Positions 1-11,822 of a stretch of 64,000 nucleotides of DNA are shown piece after piece. The position numbers and the translations under genes were made by a program. This DNA comes from Brevipalpus yothersi. Lineage: Eukaryota; Arthropoda; Arachnida; Trombidiformes; Tenuipalpidae. The first letter of the stretch is position 1. Every line of letters starts with the position of its first letter. The stretch spans positions 46,066 to 110,065 of the forward strand of contig QZCP01000127.1 of the NCBI GenBank assembly GCA_003956705.1, written 5' to 3'. The notes below the pieces were generated by a model, which was given only the letters and a program-made list of their open reading frames with translations, made no database searches and was not told the origin of the DNA.

Positions 1-2
1 GC

Positions 3-635
3 GAAAGTAAAGTTGGCACAGTTACACTCTACTGTATAGAGGCTAAAGCAAGTGTTTCAATGAGTAACATATCAGTGAGTACACGAATAGTCATCATGAA
101 CAAGCAATACTCTCAGATCTGTACCGTTTTCCTCGTTGCAACCAAATACTTTTCTGTTTTCATCTAGTGTACAAGTGCTTAAGAGGACACGACAATCGAC
201 AAAACAAGACTAATCGAGTACTGAATTGTTCTCAACTAGTTCCATCTCTCTCTAGAGTTATATAATACGTTAATTCTGTGTGATTCTTTCGCCTGCTAGA
301 ATGAATATTTTTTGATTAACTGTGATCATTTCTACCTTCAACTCAGCAGCCTGAATGTCCTCTTTGATGAACGACCAAACTCCATTCTCCATTGAAGAGA
401 ATGAAGATCATCAACACTGTGTTACCTGTATAAAGACTAACAGATGAAATCATTAGAGACCTAGTGAATGTCCAATAGTGGACTGTAGTCAAGGCTGAGG
501 GTTAGAGTTTCACTGCTACAAACAGACACACCATCGACTTATATTTTCAAATGAAAGGGTCATCTGCTCTCCCTCTCTATCGGCTCCCCGGTGTATGCAA
601 TTGCCGTTCCCGAGCTTTGGGATTGATTGGCATTT

Positions 636-671
<36 letters not shown>

Positions 672-1111
672 TCTTTACTTTTCGCAACATCTTGTCAGCA
701 TTCCTATGTTTCTTTCAATTCTTGTTTACTCCAGTAAGACTTACACTATATACTGATTATTTAATTCTTCAATCTAGGCTGGAAACTCTCGTAACTGTTA
801 CCAATCAACTTTTAGCATCGACACTACCAAACCAGATGATGAAGGAGAAGTTACATTCATTGTTGGCAATTCTAAAGGGCTAACTGATATTGCTCTTTCA
901 TTGAATGTCACTCGAGCTGGCTTCTCCATCTCCGGAGGTGAGTCCCTTTGATCCCATGAATTTCAATCGGATGTGGCCATTGACGTATTTTCTCCAACCT
1001 TTTTTGACATCCCTTCTTCTTACCTCTCTTTCAGATGATCATTTGGATTCAAGCAACATATTACTTGTTACCTTTATGACCCTACTTATTAGAGCATTCT
1101 TCGGATCATGA
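3..1111 (+). CDS. GPI-anchored immunoglobulin-superfamily protein, C-terminal exons (partial)
   Basis: Three exons, 3-74, 778-937 and 1035-1111, join with matching phases (0, then 1) at GTGAGT donors and CAG/TAG acceptors. The 5' part lies outside the window. The joined protein is the end of an Ig-like domain: a B-strand TLYC, then a DEGEVTF segment and GNSKG turn matching the usual D-x-G-x-Y-x-C-x-A-x-N-x-x-G F-G hairpin. The F-strand cysteine position is occupied by Phe, so the domain cannot form the standard disulfide. The last exon encodes a short polar stretch (DDHLDSSN) followed by about 17 hydrophobic residues to the stop, which is the arrangement of a GPI-attachment signal. The protein is therefore probably an extracellular adhesion or recognition molecule. 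Which Ig family it belongs to cannot be said from this fragment. Confidence 0.62.
640..668. repeat. (CT)n microsatellite
   Basis: An uninterrupted CT dinucleotide run lies inside the 703-bp intron between the first and second visible exons of the Ig-superfamily gene. Confidence 0.95.
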
Positions 1112-2434
1112 AGTATGGTAGCTCAGAAAATTATGAGCTAATTGGTTTAAACCAGTGGTTGTGGCTTCCCTTGACCTGGCTCTAGTCGCTTCTTGGTTGA
1201 ACGAGGAATGAATCATTGCAAGCCATGCACAGAGCTTCACTCTCATCAAGGTGGTTCATTAATGCAGTATTCAAAAATGATCTCTAATCTCTTCTACACT
1301 TTTCTCCAAAAAGTCCTAGACTTATAGATGAAGCCATTCATGAGTGTCAGACTGTCGCTCTGTGGAGAATGTAGAATTCTTCTGGATTCTCAAGAAATCG
1401 ATGACTGATTTCGTACACTGAGATACCCTAAGGATTGAATGATTGAGATCGAATTGTTCAGTCAAAATGAATCAACTGATCTTCACGAAATGCTGAAAAT
1501 CAGCCACTTGATGACCTTGTCAGGTAGAAAAGATTGTCATCAAATCCGCCATATTCCCGAATTATTCCAACTTATCGATACAAATGTATTTAGAGTTTAG
1601 AGCCTTGATGTTTTGCATCTTCTCGATGTATCGAATGCTGGATTTTCTCAATTGGCAACGAAAAAAAATCCGCCATGCTCATATGGATAATATGAGCAAA
1701 AAGAATATCAGAAAGCAATTGTTTTTTATCTGAAAAAAGTGAGTAGGAAATAATTTATTATAGGACACAAGATACTCCACTTCTTTTCTGTTTTTGTACT
1801 GGTTCACGATACACTTTCAAATTGAGTATTTTAATAAATTTGTTATTTTTCTTAGATATTCACAGAGTTATCATTTTTTCCACCGATTATCTACTTGAAT
1901 TTAATAGATAGGGTTCAATTGATAGATTTTAGGATAAATTCCACTCAAATGGTATGATAATACTTTTGATTATCCTGATTCAAACTATGCTTGATTCTGG
2001 CAAGAGATACATGTATGGCTCAAAAGCCAGCATTCTAGAGTTGGATAAATCTATTTCTGCCATGTTCGGTCAGCTATTGAAGATTACCAAAAAAACGCGA
2101 TAGTTGTACATAACAATAGTAATTTAATGGTCATTTCTTCGGTTTTTGCTCATGAAAGATATTTCTGTTCATTTTCAGCCACTTTCACTCCTGAATAGCG
2201 TAAATTCAGAGCTATTCGACCTTATCAAGTTTCGCCACGACCATAACAAAATTTGAGAAGCAATAGCTGAAATAGATTGAAAGCTCAAATTGCTGAATAT
2301 ACTTTTTCAGGTAAAATATCTACAACAAAAAATTAAATATTCATCTAGTTTTTTATAAGCTCTGGATTATTGGAAAATATTATTTCTTTCAATTTGAGAC
2401 TGAACTAATCAAACGGCAGATCTAAGTGTCTCAC
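1112..2434. other. Non-coding stretch downstream of the Ig gene
   Basis: No convincing exon is seen on either strand. An AATAAA at 1833-1838 could be the poly(A) signal of the Ig gene, giving a 3' UTR of about 720 bases. The rest is AT-rich with many stops in all frames. Confidence 0.5.
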
Positions 2435-2677
2435 ATGATGGTTAAGAAGCTCATTCTTCTCATTCTCATTGTGACATGCTTGATTAGAGATTCCATGATT
2501 TATGGTGAAAAAATGATGACCGAGAAACCATTCTGTATAGCTGACTGTGTATCAACAACAAAACATCCCAAGCGTTTGAAAAAAGAGGTCCTCTCAAGAA
2601 ATCGAAGAAAAACTAAAACATCAACACCTGAAACTCTACTCTTGGAAAGGTTCGAAAAAATGATAAATGACCAATGA
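2435..2677 (+). CDS. Candidate small secreted peptide precursor
   Basis: An 80-residue reading frame opens with two methionines, a lysine pair and a strongly hydrophobic run (LILLILIVTCLI), which reads as a signal peptide. The mature part begins about residue 24 and has one closely spaced cysteine pair in PFCIADC, followed by basic stretches (KR, KK, RNRRK) that could be prohormone convertase sites. This layout resembles arthropod neuropeptide or small secreted effector precursors, but I do not recognise a family and there is no C-terminal amidation signal. No intron is needed. The short length in AT-rich sequence leaves a real chance that it is a fortuitous frame. Confidence 0.4.
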   Translation: MMVKKLILLILIVTCLIRDSMIYGEKMMTEKPFCIADCVSTTKHPKRLKKEVLSRNRRKTKTSTPETLLLERFEKMINDQ

Positions 2678-3219
2678 TATTCAAAAGACCCTTAATCCTA
2701 TGAATCTCGAAAAATTCTGGATGGTCAATTTCCTGATTGATAATCATGAATTCCAACACTTGTAGAACTCAAAATGTTAAGAATATTTGTGATCTATTAT
2801 CCTGCTCAATAATTGTAGATGTTTTGGAGCTGCAGAACTTGTAGAAGATAAGATTAAATAGTAAATTCAAAATTCCCTTCTTTCCCATCGATATCAGTTC
2901 GACTAGCTTGAAAATGCCTTTCAGCAATTCCACGAGCCTTGCCAATTGACTTGTTGCTAGCAACCGTTAAGCGTACCGTCGGGACCACAACAAATCGGTT
3001 TCTATTGTGGTAAATTCTCTCCTCTCATTTCTAAGTGAAGTATTGAATTTATTCCTATAATTATACTGCCCAGTGATTTTTATTCATTTATTTATTTGTG
3101 TCCAAAATGATGAAATTAATTGATGATGAAAATAAGAATGAACTCTCAAGCCTTGAAGAAGTGTCGGTGTTTCCAAATAGTTTGATCATCACAATTGATT
3201 TGATATAGTATTGAAACAT
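2678..3219. other. Intergenic stretch
   Basis: AT-rich sequence between the candidate peptide and the coiled-coil gene. I see no exon or structured element here. Confidence 0.5.
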
Positions 3220-4191
3220 ATGAATAGAAGTAATAAGCCATGGTATTGTCGAAAAGGAAGAGGTCATCGTGAACTAACTGAGAGACTCATTGCTGCTCGA
3301 AGAGAGAGAGAGGCCCGTCAAAGTGAAGCATATAAGAAAAATGCTCGATTTTTTGATGATTGGGATCGTCAAACTCAATGGCTTTCCCCACTTTCTGGGA
3401 AGCGAAGTGTTCCAAGGAAAGTTGGTTCTGGTGTTCCCTATGATTTGGATTTTGATCCATCCTACAAGAAAAAAGTCGTCCCCGTGAAAAAAGAGAAGCT
3501 TGGAAATGTCAGTAAAGAGGTGACCGAAATATATCAAGAATTTCTAGAGCTAAATCGTCGAAGTCGAGCTTTACGCCACGATGAAATCGAAATTTCATAT
3601 CAATTAGAGAATTTAATGGTTCTCCAAAAAAATATTATGGATAAACGAGAAAATTGGGTTATTAGGGACAATAAATTGTATTACAACCGTTTCGCTAAGG
3701 ATAGATTACGATCAAAAATTTTTCTAGTAAGAGAGCAATTGAATTTTTACCGTGTAGTCATCGAGTGTCTTGTGAAATCTTCGATGATGAATGATCTCCA
3801 TAAGGATGAAGGAGATCAAATGAATTCTCTTATTGAGAGCTCTCTAGAAATAATCGATACCTATGTACACTCAAATGACCATCGGAATTCTGAGACAATA
3901 CTTTTGTACAATGAAGAAGCTGAAAAAATTTGGCTGAACTATCAAATTCTGTATGAAAATGGAGAAAAGGGTTGCTCTCGAGTTGTCGACTCTGTTATTG
4001 GAGCCTTTTTTCATGTTCTTAAGTGTAAACTTGAAGAAAATCTCAAAAATCAAGAAAATATACTGATGGACGAAAGTCGAATCCTAAAAAAGATGTCATC
4101 TTTGGTAAAGCACTACGAACAAGATGAAAAACTTCGTTCATTACTCGATCTCGAAATCAATGAGTTGATCAAATCAGATGATAAGTTCTAG
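3220..4191 (+). CDS. Intronless charged coiled-coil protein, function unknown
   Basis: A 323-residue open frame begins at the ATG at 3220. An in-frame TTG lies nine bases upstream but no earlier ATG. The N-terminal 75 residues are rich in Arg, Lys and aromatics (WYCRKGRGHRE, FFDDWDRQTQW). From about residue 90 to the end the sequence is mostly long amphipathic helices with leucines in heptad-like spacing and almost no proline, so a coiled coil is likely. There is no signal peptide, membrane segment or known motif. The absence of introns is unusual here and could mean a retrocopy or a fast-evolving lineage gene. Codon usage and length make it very unlikely to be a chance frame. I do not recognise the family. 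Confidence 0.7.
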   Translation: MNRSNKPWYCRKGRGHRELTERLIAARREREARQSEAYKKNARFFDDWDRQTQWLSPLSGKRSVPRKVGSGVPYDLDFDPSYKKKVVPVKKEKLGNVSKEVTEIYQEFLELNRRSRALRHDEIEISYQLENLMVLQKNIMDKRENWVIRDNKLYYNRFAKDRLRSKIFLVREQLNFYRVVIECLVKSSMMNDLHKDEGDQMNSLIESSLEIIDTYVHSNDHRNSETILLYNEEAEKIWLNYQILYENGEKGCSRVVDSVIGAFFHVLKCKLEENLKNQENILMDESRILKKMSSLVKHYEQDEKLRSLLDLEINELIKSDDKF

Positions 4192-5759
4192 TCCTAAGAA
4201 TAATCAGTCTGTTTCGAATTCCTCATCCAAATTCATATTTTCACCTGAGTCTGTGTTTCCTGATCTTATAAATTATAAAAGAGACAATTTAATCCTTTTT
4301 AATCATTCTTATTTGACAGAATCGAACCAAAACTGCTCCCACTTGACGATCTGAGCGCTTGTGATCAGAACTCAGATTCTTCGGTTTATAGTCTCATTTT
4401 GATGTTAAAAATCATTAACCTAAAGACTTCTCTTCTTGAAAATTAAAAATGAACGAATTCATAAGACACTAATGATAAGTATGACTTTTACCAAATTTTT
4501 TCATGATATTTCTGAGTTAACAAGGACTTAAGGAGGTAAAACTTTACCCACTTTGCATTTGCTGGGTTGATTGAAAATGATTCCTATGAAATTCTATCCT
4601 CTTATTAAATATCTGTTGCTAGAATTTCGTGAAAAATTCATTCGAATTTGCTGAATTACCATTCAAAGATTGATATCTCTATCCTAATGACTTTCAAAAA
4701 CATATTGGTCATTCAATCTAGTGCACTAAATATTATTCGAGTATGTCACAATGAATTTTAGTTAGAAGTGTTGGGTTCGCTACTTTGAATAGAAAGGCGA
4801 TAAATATTCCATGAAATACAGCATCTCCATTTAACGCCATTGTCTCCAACTATAAAATTCAATAGAGGATGCTTGAAATAGAATCTTTCTAAGCTTAGAA
4901 TTCATTTTCGAAGGCTACAATACCAATTGTGGCGCCTTAATCATGAACTTTCTCTCACAATAATCAGCTCTACCCATAGCTAATCCTTATTGGGGAGAAA
5001 ATAATGTTGAATTTCATTTGGCTCCTTATGCTGTTCATTCTTGTTATCGAGCTAATAATGGGCTTGAGCGAAAAAGTTACAGGAAATGATCTACAGTTTT
5101 ATAGCTTCACCAGCCTCAGCAGATTGAAGATTCTCAACGAATAAGATCTTACAACTTGTTCCTTCTGCCAGTGCATTGTTTTTCACGGTGAAATTGAATT
5201 ATCTTCAATTAAAAATGCCATCAAATAAGCTACATCTCACACCACTACATCAATCACGGCTGATTTTATTGGGATGTGGCTTGGAGAAAGAGCAATGTAA
5301 GTGACGAGGCCACGAACTGGGCCGAATGAAGATGGAGAAAAGGAGGACAAAAGAGAGGTAACGTATCTTTGAAGTTATCTCTCACGAATCTTCTGTAATC
5401 AAAACATTGATTGCGTCGATGTTGCTGCTGCTGCTGCTAGTTTCAAGGATTAATTGGATGCAACAGGTGATTTCAATCCGGTTTAGAAATCGGCATAGCA
5501 TTGTTTTTGGAAGATCATGATTAGGTATGACCGAGCTAAACAAGTTGATATCTGACATGAGAGAAAAGAAATAGTAGATAGATGTGGAGAGAGAAAAGAG
5601 TTTTCAGTGTGAGAGGATAAGGTGAGAGTAAGAGAGAGAAGTGCTTAAAGAAATATGTTTACACCACAGTTGCCAGCAAAATCGTCATGAATATTGGCTT
5701 ATTTTTTCCATCTGCGTTCTCAAATCTTCTCCAGCTTGTATCTATTTTTTCTTACAGTG
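4192..5759. other. Intergenic and upstream region
   Basis: No exon is supported. It holds a short (CTG)n run near 5421-5438 and a purine-rich GAGA stretch around 5570-5640 just before the DLLDL-repeat gene, which may be promoter or 5' UTR. A possible splice acceptor ends at 5757, so that gene may have an additional upstream exon in this interval. Confidence 0.4.
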
Positions 5760-7975
5760 ATGTTCAAAATAACCATCGCTCTGAAAGTTTTCCAACGCAT
5801 ATCTGCTCCTGGTGACAATGGTCAACAGCGCGAGCCCAAATGTGAAACAGAGATCATCACCTCTTTCACCCAAAAATCAGCTCAAGGACCCCAAGGCTCT
5901 CAATCAGAGAATTTTGAGCCAGACCCAGACCCTAGCCACAAGCCTACCGCCTCCAAGATAGTGCTCGAGTGTCCGAGTGATACTGGTGATGTTCCAAGTG
6001 GATGCAAAATTTCGTCCAGCTTATCTCTGGAGAGTCCACTGAGTAGACGAAGCAATGTGGAAGGAATGCAATTGAAAGACCTGAGAATTGATCGTGTCTC
6101 AGGGGATGGCGCGAAAATAAGATCGAGTACTTCCATGGATCTACTTGATCTAACTGTTCCTACTCCTAGCCAAGTGGGTGGCAGTTTGGAGGTCGATTCT
6201 GGATGTGAAACCAAAGTTCCAACTCCATCAGCTAAATCTGTTTCGCCGAGATCCCAAGGTGTGAAATCTGGACTCCTCAATCTTATTATTCCTTCTCTCA
6301 AGATTGACGAGGTTCTTAGGCCACAGCATACTTCGAGTGATTCGTTTCAAGATCACAAACTATCCAGTTTTTCCATTGAACCTCAGTGGTTCGAGAAGGA
6401 TCAGATCAAGAAAATGCAATCGATGAAAGAGTTGAGGGCAGGTCACCTAGCTGATGGTCAGCTTCGGGAAAATGATGCAAAAATGAAACCTTCCGCTTCT
6501 ATTGATTTGCTTGACCTTTCACTGCCTTTACATCGACATGATGCTCCCTCTTCTGAAAAGCCTGAAATGGAATTCATTCCTCTCGTAACACAACTTTCAC
6601 CATCTACAGAATTCGAATCGCATGTTCCATCTGCTGAGCCTTCTCAGCCTATCGTTGAGCCATCAACGCCCGCTTCAGAGCTTTTCGGTGAAGAAAAATT
6701 CTCCACAAGCCAAGCACTCAGGTCGAGAGACTTTGAAATTGTATCTGACCTCGAAATGATACCCTCATCAATCTTGCCAGAGCCATGCAAGATGGAAAAG
6801 CTAGACGAAACTTCTCAGAAGCCAAAAGGATTAGAATCTCATTCGCGTGAAGAAGTGGATGAGATCAAGTCGACCGCTTCTTCCGATTTGCTGGACTTAT
6901 CTTCTCCAATCACAACTCAACAATATTTAATCGCGAATTCTGATGATTCTAGGAAGTCTGGTTATGACCGCAAGGTCAAGATGCAGAAAATTCATCAGCC
7001 CAAATCAGAATTACTACTCGCAAACTCGGATAGTACGCTGCTGGAGCGATCAGCAACTCCTGATCACACTTTGGTGCCTCTCCGAATCAGTCGTACACCT
7101 GGAAGCTGCAAGATATCTTCTAGTTTATCACTTGAAACGCCAGCTCAGAGAAAGAAATCTGATGGACGAGCAATCCTCACAAGAACCACCAGGACTGATC
7201 ATCCGACGAGCAAGAGAAACTCTGATGGGAGAGCTAGGTCAAGCACTTTGATGGATCTTCTTGACTTATCTGTGCCAATATCAAGTCAATCTCTCAATGA
7301 TTCTCAAATAGGTCCTCAGACCAAGGGGGGGATTGAATCTGCCATTCCCAGTAGTATTCCACGAGGAGCTAAGTCCACATTCAATCTCACTGATGCCCAA
7401 AATCGCCCCAAAAACCAATCCTTGTCTGAGTTTGTGTTAGAACAGCATCTCCGCTCTCGAGATCCTCGATGTAAGATATCTTCGAACCTTTCTCTACAAT
7501 CACCTCCATTCAAATCAGATACCTTGAGGAAGGCAAAGTCTATGAGAGATCTGAGATCGCAACTAGAATATCCAGCGAATGTAAGAACTGATAAGAGCAA
7601 CCAATCGATCGACCCTTTTCACAAATTATCAGAGCCTACCCTTAGCTATCACTCTAGCCAAAAATTTAGAACTCCATCAAAATCAAAAAAATCAGAAACG
7701 GGTAGTCAGCCAGGAGAGATAATTACATCAAGTAAAATTGAGCGAAAGAAAAATCTCAATGGTAAAGGCCGTGAAACAACTACGTGGCATTACTCTATGG
7801 AGACCAATTGTGTACACGCTTCACATTCATCACTCTTCAGGTATGAACTCTCGACTCTCATTCCATCATCAGTCTAATCAACTATTTCTCCCCTTTTTCT
7901 GATTACAGGTCGAGCGTTAAGCATCAAAAATCTCTCATGCCCATGTCCTGTACCCTCTATGAATCTAGCGTTTGA
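5760..7975 (+). CDS. DLLDL-repeat protein, about 715 residues, unrecognised family
   Basis: Exon 1 runs to 7840 and exon 2 is 7909-7975; the 68-bp intron has a GTATGA donor and TTACAG acceptor and preserves frame. The ATG at 5760 is the first in frame, but an acceptor-like TTTTCTTACAG just before it leaves room for an upstream exon. The protein is polar and Ser/Pro-rich with no recognised domain. It is built of diverged internal repeats: DLLDL motifs at about nt 6138, 6504, 6888 and 7251 (366, 384 and 363 nt apart), each preceded by a basic/Ser segment (such as RSSTSM) and followed by a Ser/Leu-Pro turn. A second motif, CKISSSLSLESP and relatives, occurs near 6003, 7107 and 7470, and a third, KSMRDLRS-like, near 6070, 6420 and 7536. 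The first 18 residues are weakly hydrophobic. The repeated LLDL resembles clathrin-box short linear motifs; that is inference. Confidence 0.72.
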
Positions 7976-8670
7976 TAGTCAATCTAAGAACACTACCAAA
8001 ATAATTACTTCCAACTATCTTCTTGGCTTCTTTTTCCCATTCTTGTAAAAGACTTTAGCCAGATGATTGCCTCTTTACTTCATGCATTTTTTCAACTCTT
8101 CAATATCTTCTAACTTCTCCACAGCATCTTCCCAGTAGATAGATGAATTTTGATGATGAAATTAGAATGATACAAGCCTATCGAGTGCTCAACTTGGGGT
8201 CTCTCGAACAGTTGTTTTGTGTTCATGTATCACTTAGAGTTATGTAATATTTAGGATAAATTTCGACAAACACGGTCTTCGATGATCCATGAATCTTCGA
8301 ATGCGATTCTTCACACTTGATCGTAAACAACTCTCAAGTTGCTCAAATCTCCTGGTGCTAAATAATATTAAATATCCTCCGTATTAAACAATGGTGATAA
8401 GCTGAGAGAAAGACCACAGAAATGAGTTCATGAAATCGGAATGAATATTAGACTTGAGAATTGTTTGTTTTGAAGACATTTTCTCTCCTTTACTGAGCAC
8501 AATTGATGAGGTCATCAATTACCAGGGTGATTGCCAAAAAATTGAAGTTAGAATTCATTGCAGTTGAATTTATGGATCGAACAATCCCTAATAAATCAAG
8601 TGGCATATGACTAGTATAAAACTACACAAAATGGGAGAGAAAAAATGCAAAAATTCGATTTGGAGATAAA
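7976..8670. other. Convergent intergenic region
   Basis: Lies between two genes that converge (DLLDL-repeat protein on + and TXNDC11 on -). An AATAAA at 8590-8595 on the + strand could end the upstream gene's transcript. No coding exon is visible. Confidence 0.45.
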
Positions 8671-11600
8671 TCAGAGCTCCTCATGATGAGTTGTGTAAGA
8701 CTTTTTCTTTGTCCTCCTGTTTCTCTTCGAAAATTTTAGACCTCTGATGGCGTTTATTATGATCTTCCTTGTTTCAGGTTCCAGGATTGTAGAAGGCACA
8801 TAATTTGCGAGTTTTTCATAGAGCACAAGTTTCACCACAGGCAAAATACTTAAGGAGAAACGATTTTTCCTCAATCTCTGAGCAAAAATTTTGAGTGAAG
8901 GCTTCAAGGGATCTGACTTAGATCGTCTTTTAGACATAATTTTTAATCTCAGAAAAGTGAGCTTGAGGAGATCATTCCGCAGATTTCGATGAACAGAGTA
9001 GTATCGGTTCTGGTAGGCAAACCATTCTTTAATTAAGCAGTCGAGGTCACAAGTTTCGAAAAGAATTTTCAAACGAACCGACATCTGGGCGTTCTTGAGA
9101 ACGAATTTCATCAGGTTTGGTAGAGTGATTGCATTTGAAGATGGAAAGATTTTCATCTGATGCTTGAATCTGGAAAAGGGAAGAATAGAAGAAGGCAAAA
9201 TCAATTGCAACAATTTTGATGGAGAATAACTCACTTTCCAGCTGGAAAGAACGAAATAGTTGGATATTTATCAACATCGAATTCAAAAGCAATGTCATTA
9301 ACATCATTGTTAATCCTTGCGAAGACAATTCTATTGTCATTCTGGAAAACTTTTGCCAAAGTTAGGTAGATGTGAGCGATAGATGAGCAATATCCACACC
9401 ATGGTGTATAATAGAACAATACACAATCTTTTTCAGGTGATAAGACAATTTCATTGAAAGTCGAACTACTTATTTCAGGTACACAGATTATCTTTTCTGA
9501 TCGATTATAATGAAGACAGTTTTCTGAGGACGAGACAGGTGTAGAAGAGGAGCTTCTGAGAAAGCGATCCAATTTTTCCTCTGTGTAATTTTTTATCATC
9601 TCATACATAGATCTCTTGTTAATAGTTATGGATGAGCAGCAAGTTGAGGCCGATTGATGATTCAACAAATACACAGACTTTTTTGCCGGTTCGACAATAA
9701 AAGCAGCTGTGGCATGCGTTTCATTGAAGATATTCACGCCGAAAGATTCAGCCAAATCAGGGAGCAATATGGAATCAACAGCAAGAAACTTTAGCTTGCT
9801 CTTGGATCGACACCCTATGCCGGTGAAGTTAGTGCGCCACTTCTGAGATGCAAGGTTTGATGACCCTTCTCCACTGTCGGGAAAATTAAACTCACTATAA
9901 TTCAATCCCACAGAAAGTCGAGCACAGTATCTATCTTCAAAGCTTTTCATCATACTTTCGATACGCTCATCCTTCGAGTTGGAGACAGGTTCATCGGACA
10001 TGGATAGCCGTGGAAAGTTTGTAGGCCGAGATACTGCCACTGGTATGTTACCAGAGCATGTTACCTCAATTTTGTAATGAGGTGAATATTTTGGATGATA
10101 CGAGCTCTTGATTTCGTTGCAGAAAGAAGCAGTCTTATTAGCCTCAGAAGGCTCAAAAGAGTTAAGATATCTTCCAGAAGTTGCCAAACAGTTAAACTTG
10201 GTGCATCCAGAAGGACATTTGCTCAAGTCAATCTTCACACAAGCGGTACAATAACATTTCTTCTCTAAAGACTTTCCAGATGGACGCCATCCAATTATTT
10301 GAGAGTGACAGCATGAGTCCTCGGCTATGACATCATAAGATCGGCCCGAACTTGAGAAAGGAGAGTCAGTCAAATCGATATCAGGGCTCAGTATTTCATG
10401 GCATTTTTCTTCCATTTCCATCAATTTTTCCTCCATTGCTCTTCGATTCAATATACTTCTCATGATGAGAGATTTGACATGGGGTGAATTATCACAATTG
10501 TAGAAATCCATTGCAACCTCTCTCAACTGAAAGAAAGAATATTTCACTATGATTATTCAAGACAGTAGCTATCGGCCTTAAACTCACGATGTCATAATAA
10601 GGCGAAGATCCAAGTATAAGACTTCGAGGAGTCAGTAGAACGAAAGAGTCTCCATAGGAAAAATTTGAGATGAAGGAATCACTTTTATGCCCACTTGGTG
10701 TTACCCAGTTCACTACACTCTCTGATAATGTCTTATAGATCCATTTGACGACACTTTCAGGGCTATGAAGATTTAATCTCGTTTTCGGATCTGAGTTCCA
10801 GGAATATAGAGTTATAGAAACTGGTTTATCTATTTTGAGTTTGTGAGCTACTTTGCGACTAGAAATAACTGCAAATTTCACTCGACGCCATGGATCATCG
10901 ATCAATGACTTCATAGCAGCTCTGAAAAAAACATCATATCCTGATGGATGAGGAGATTCATGAAAATCAAAATACCCAACAACAACCCCATCATGACGGG
11001 ATACCAGGTCCAACAGTTGGCCTTCTTCTTGAAGTGGCACAAAGGGGCTGACAATGTTGTCCAAAAAAGATATTATGTAGCTTGCAACCAAAGGGCCATT
11101 ATAGCCTATCTCTCCAGCATTTTGTACATACGCTGTCAACGATGGAAATCTCTGTAGCAAGGTTTTTTGTCGACACTCTCCCTCAGGCCACCAGCAGTTG
11201 ATTGCTGCAAAAGATATCTAAAAGAGAAAAGTTCACATTGAAGTTTTGTTTGAGAATTCTTACTTCATACCTGATGGTGGAAATGTCTCGCAACGACTTC
11301 ATATTCCGGTTTGAATCGAACACATTCAGCGTCCCAAGGAGCATAATACATGATGAATGATAGATCACTAGACAAAACATGATTGATCAAAGTAGTAAGA
11401 CTTCCGTTCTCGTAGTCGTCAATGAAGAGGTCTGAAGAGAAGAGTTTAGTCGGCGAAGGAGTGCGTCTGGTTAGAAGTTGTCTGGAAGAAATAAAAGGAG
11501 AGTTTGGATAAAATATATTCTCCAGCAATTGGAATAACCCAATTGAATCTGAGTAAACTTACTCATGATTTAAAGCAGCCAAAACAGTGAGAGAGATGAT

Positions 11601-11822
11601 GAAGAAAATGAAAAATTCTTTTGTGTAAGCTCTGATCTGTGAGCATAGAGCTTTAAATCTCATAACTAATCCCTTACAATTGCCAGTGGAATGCCGATCA
11701 TCTGATGCCTCATTCCTGTAATGTAAAAAGGTTTGTCATTGTGCACATTGACTTCATAACAACTGATGAGTAACTTACCGGCACTGAGTTTCTTTCCAAA
11801 GTGAGCGATATGAATCAAGCAT
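8671..11822 (-). CDS. TXNDC11: Thioredoxin domain-containing protein 11 ortholog
   Basis: Six exons on the minus strand: 11822-11779, 11715-11563, 11481-11271, 11217-10588, 10526-9235 and 9169-8671. Every junction has GT-AG ends and keeps phase, giving about 942 residues against roughly 985 in human. Residues 49-63 form a single signal-anchor helix (FFIFFIISLTVLAAL). The first thioredoxin-like fold has a degenerate active site, APWDAEC near residue 116. Then come the diagnostic INCWWPEGEC segment, a GYFDF..SPHPSGYDVFF block and a long middle region. The C-terminal thioredoxin fold has an intact CGYC near residues 723-726 and a cis-proline context YPTISFF, followed by ITLPNLMKFVL and a basic helical tail. 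In vertebrates this ER membrane protein binds dual oxidases and assists redox folding. Orthology rests on conserved order along the whole length; the role here is inferred. Confidence 0.93.
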
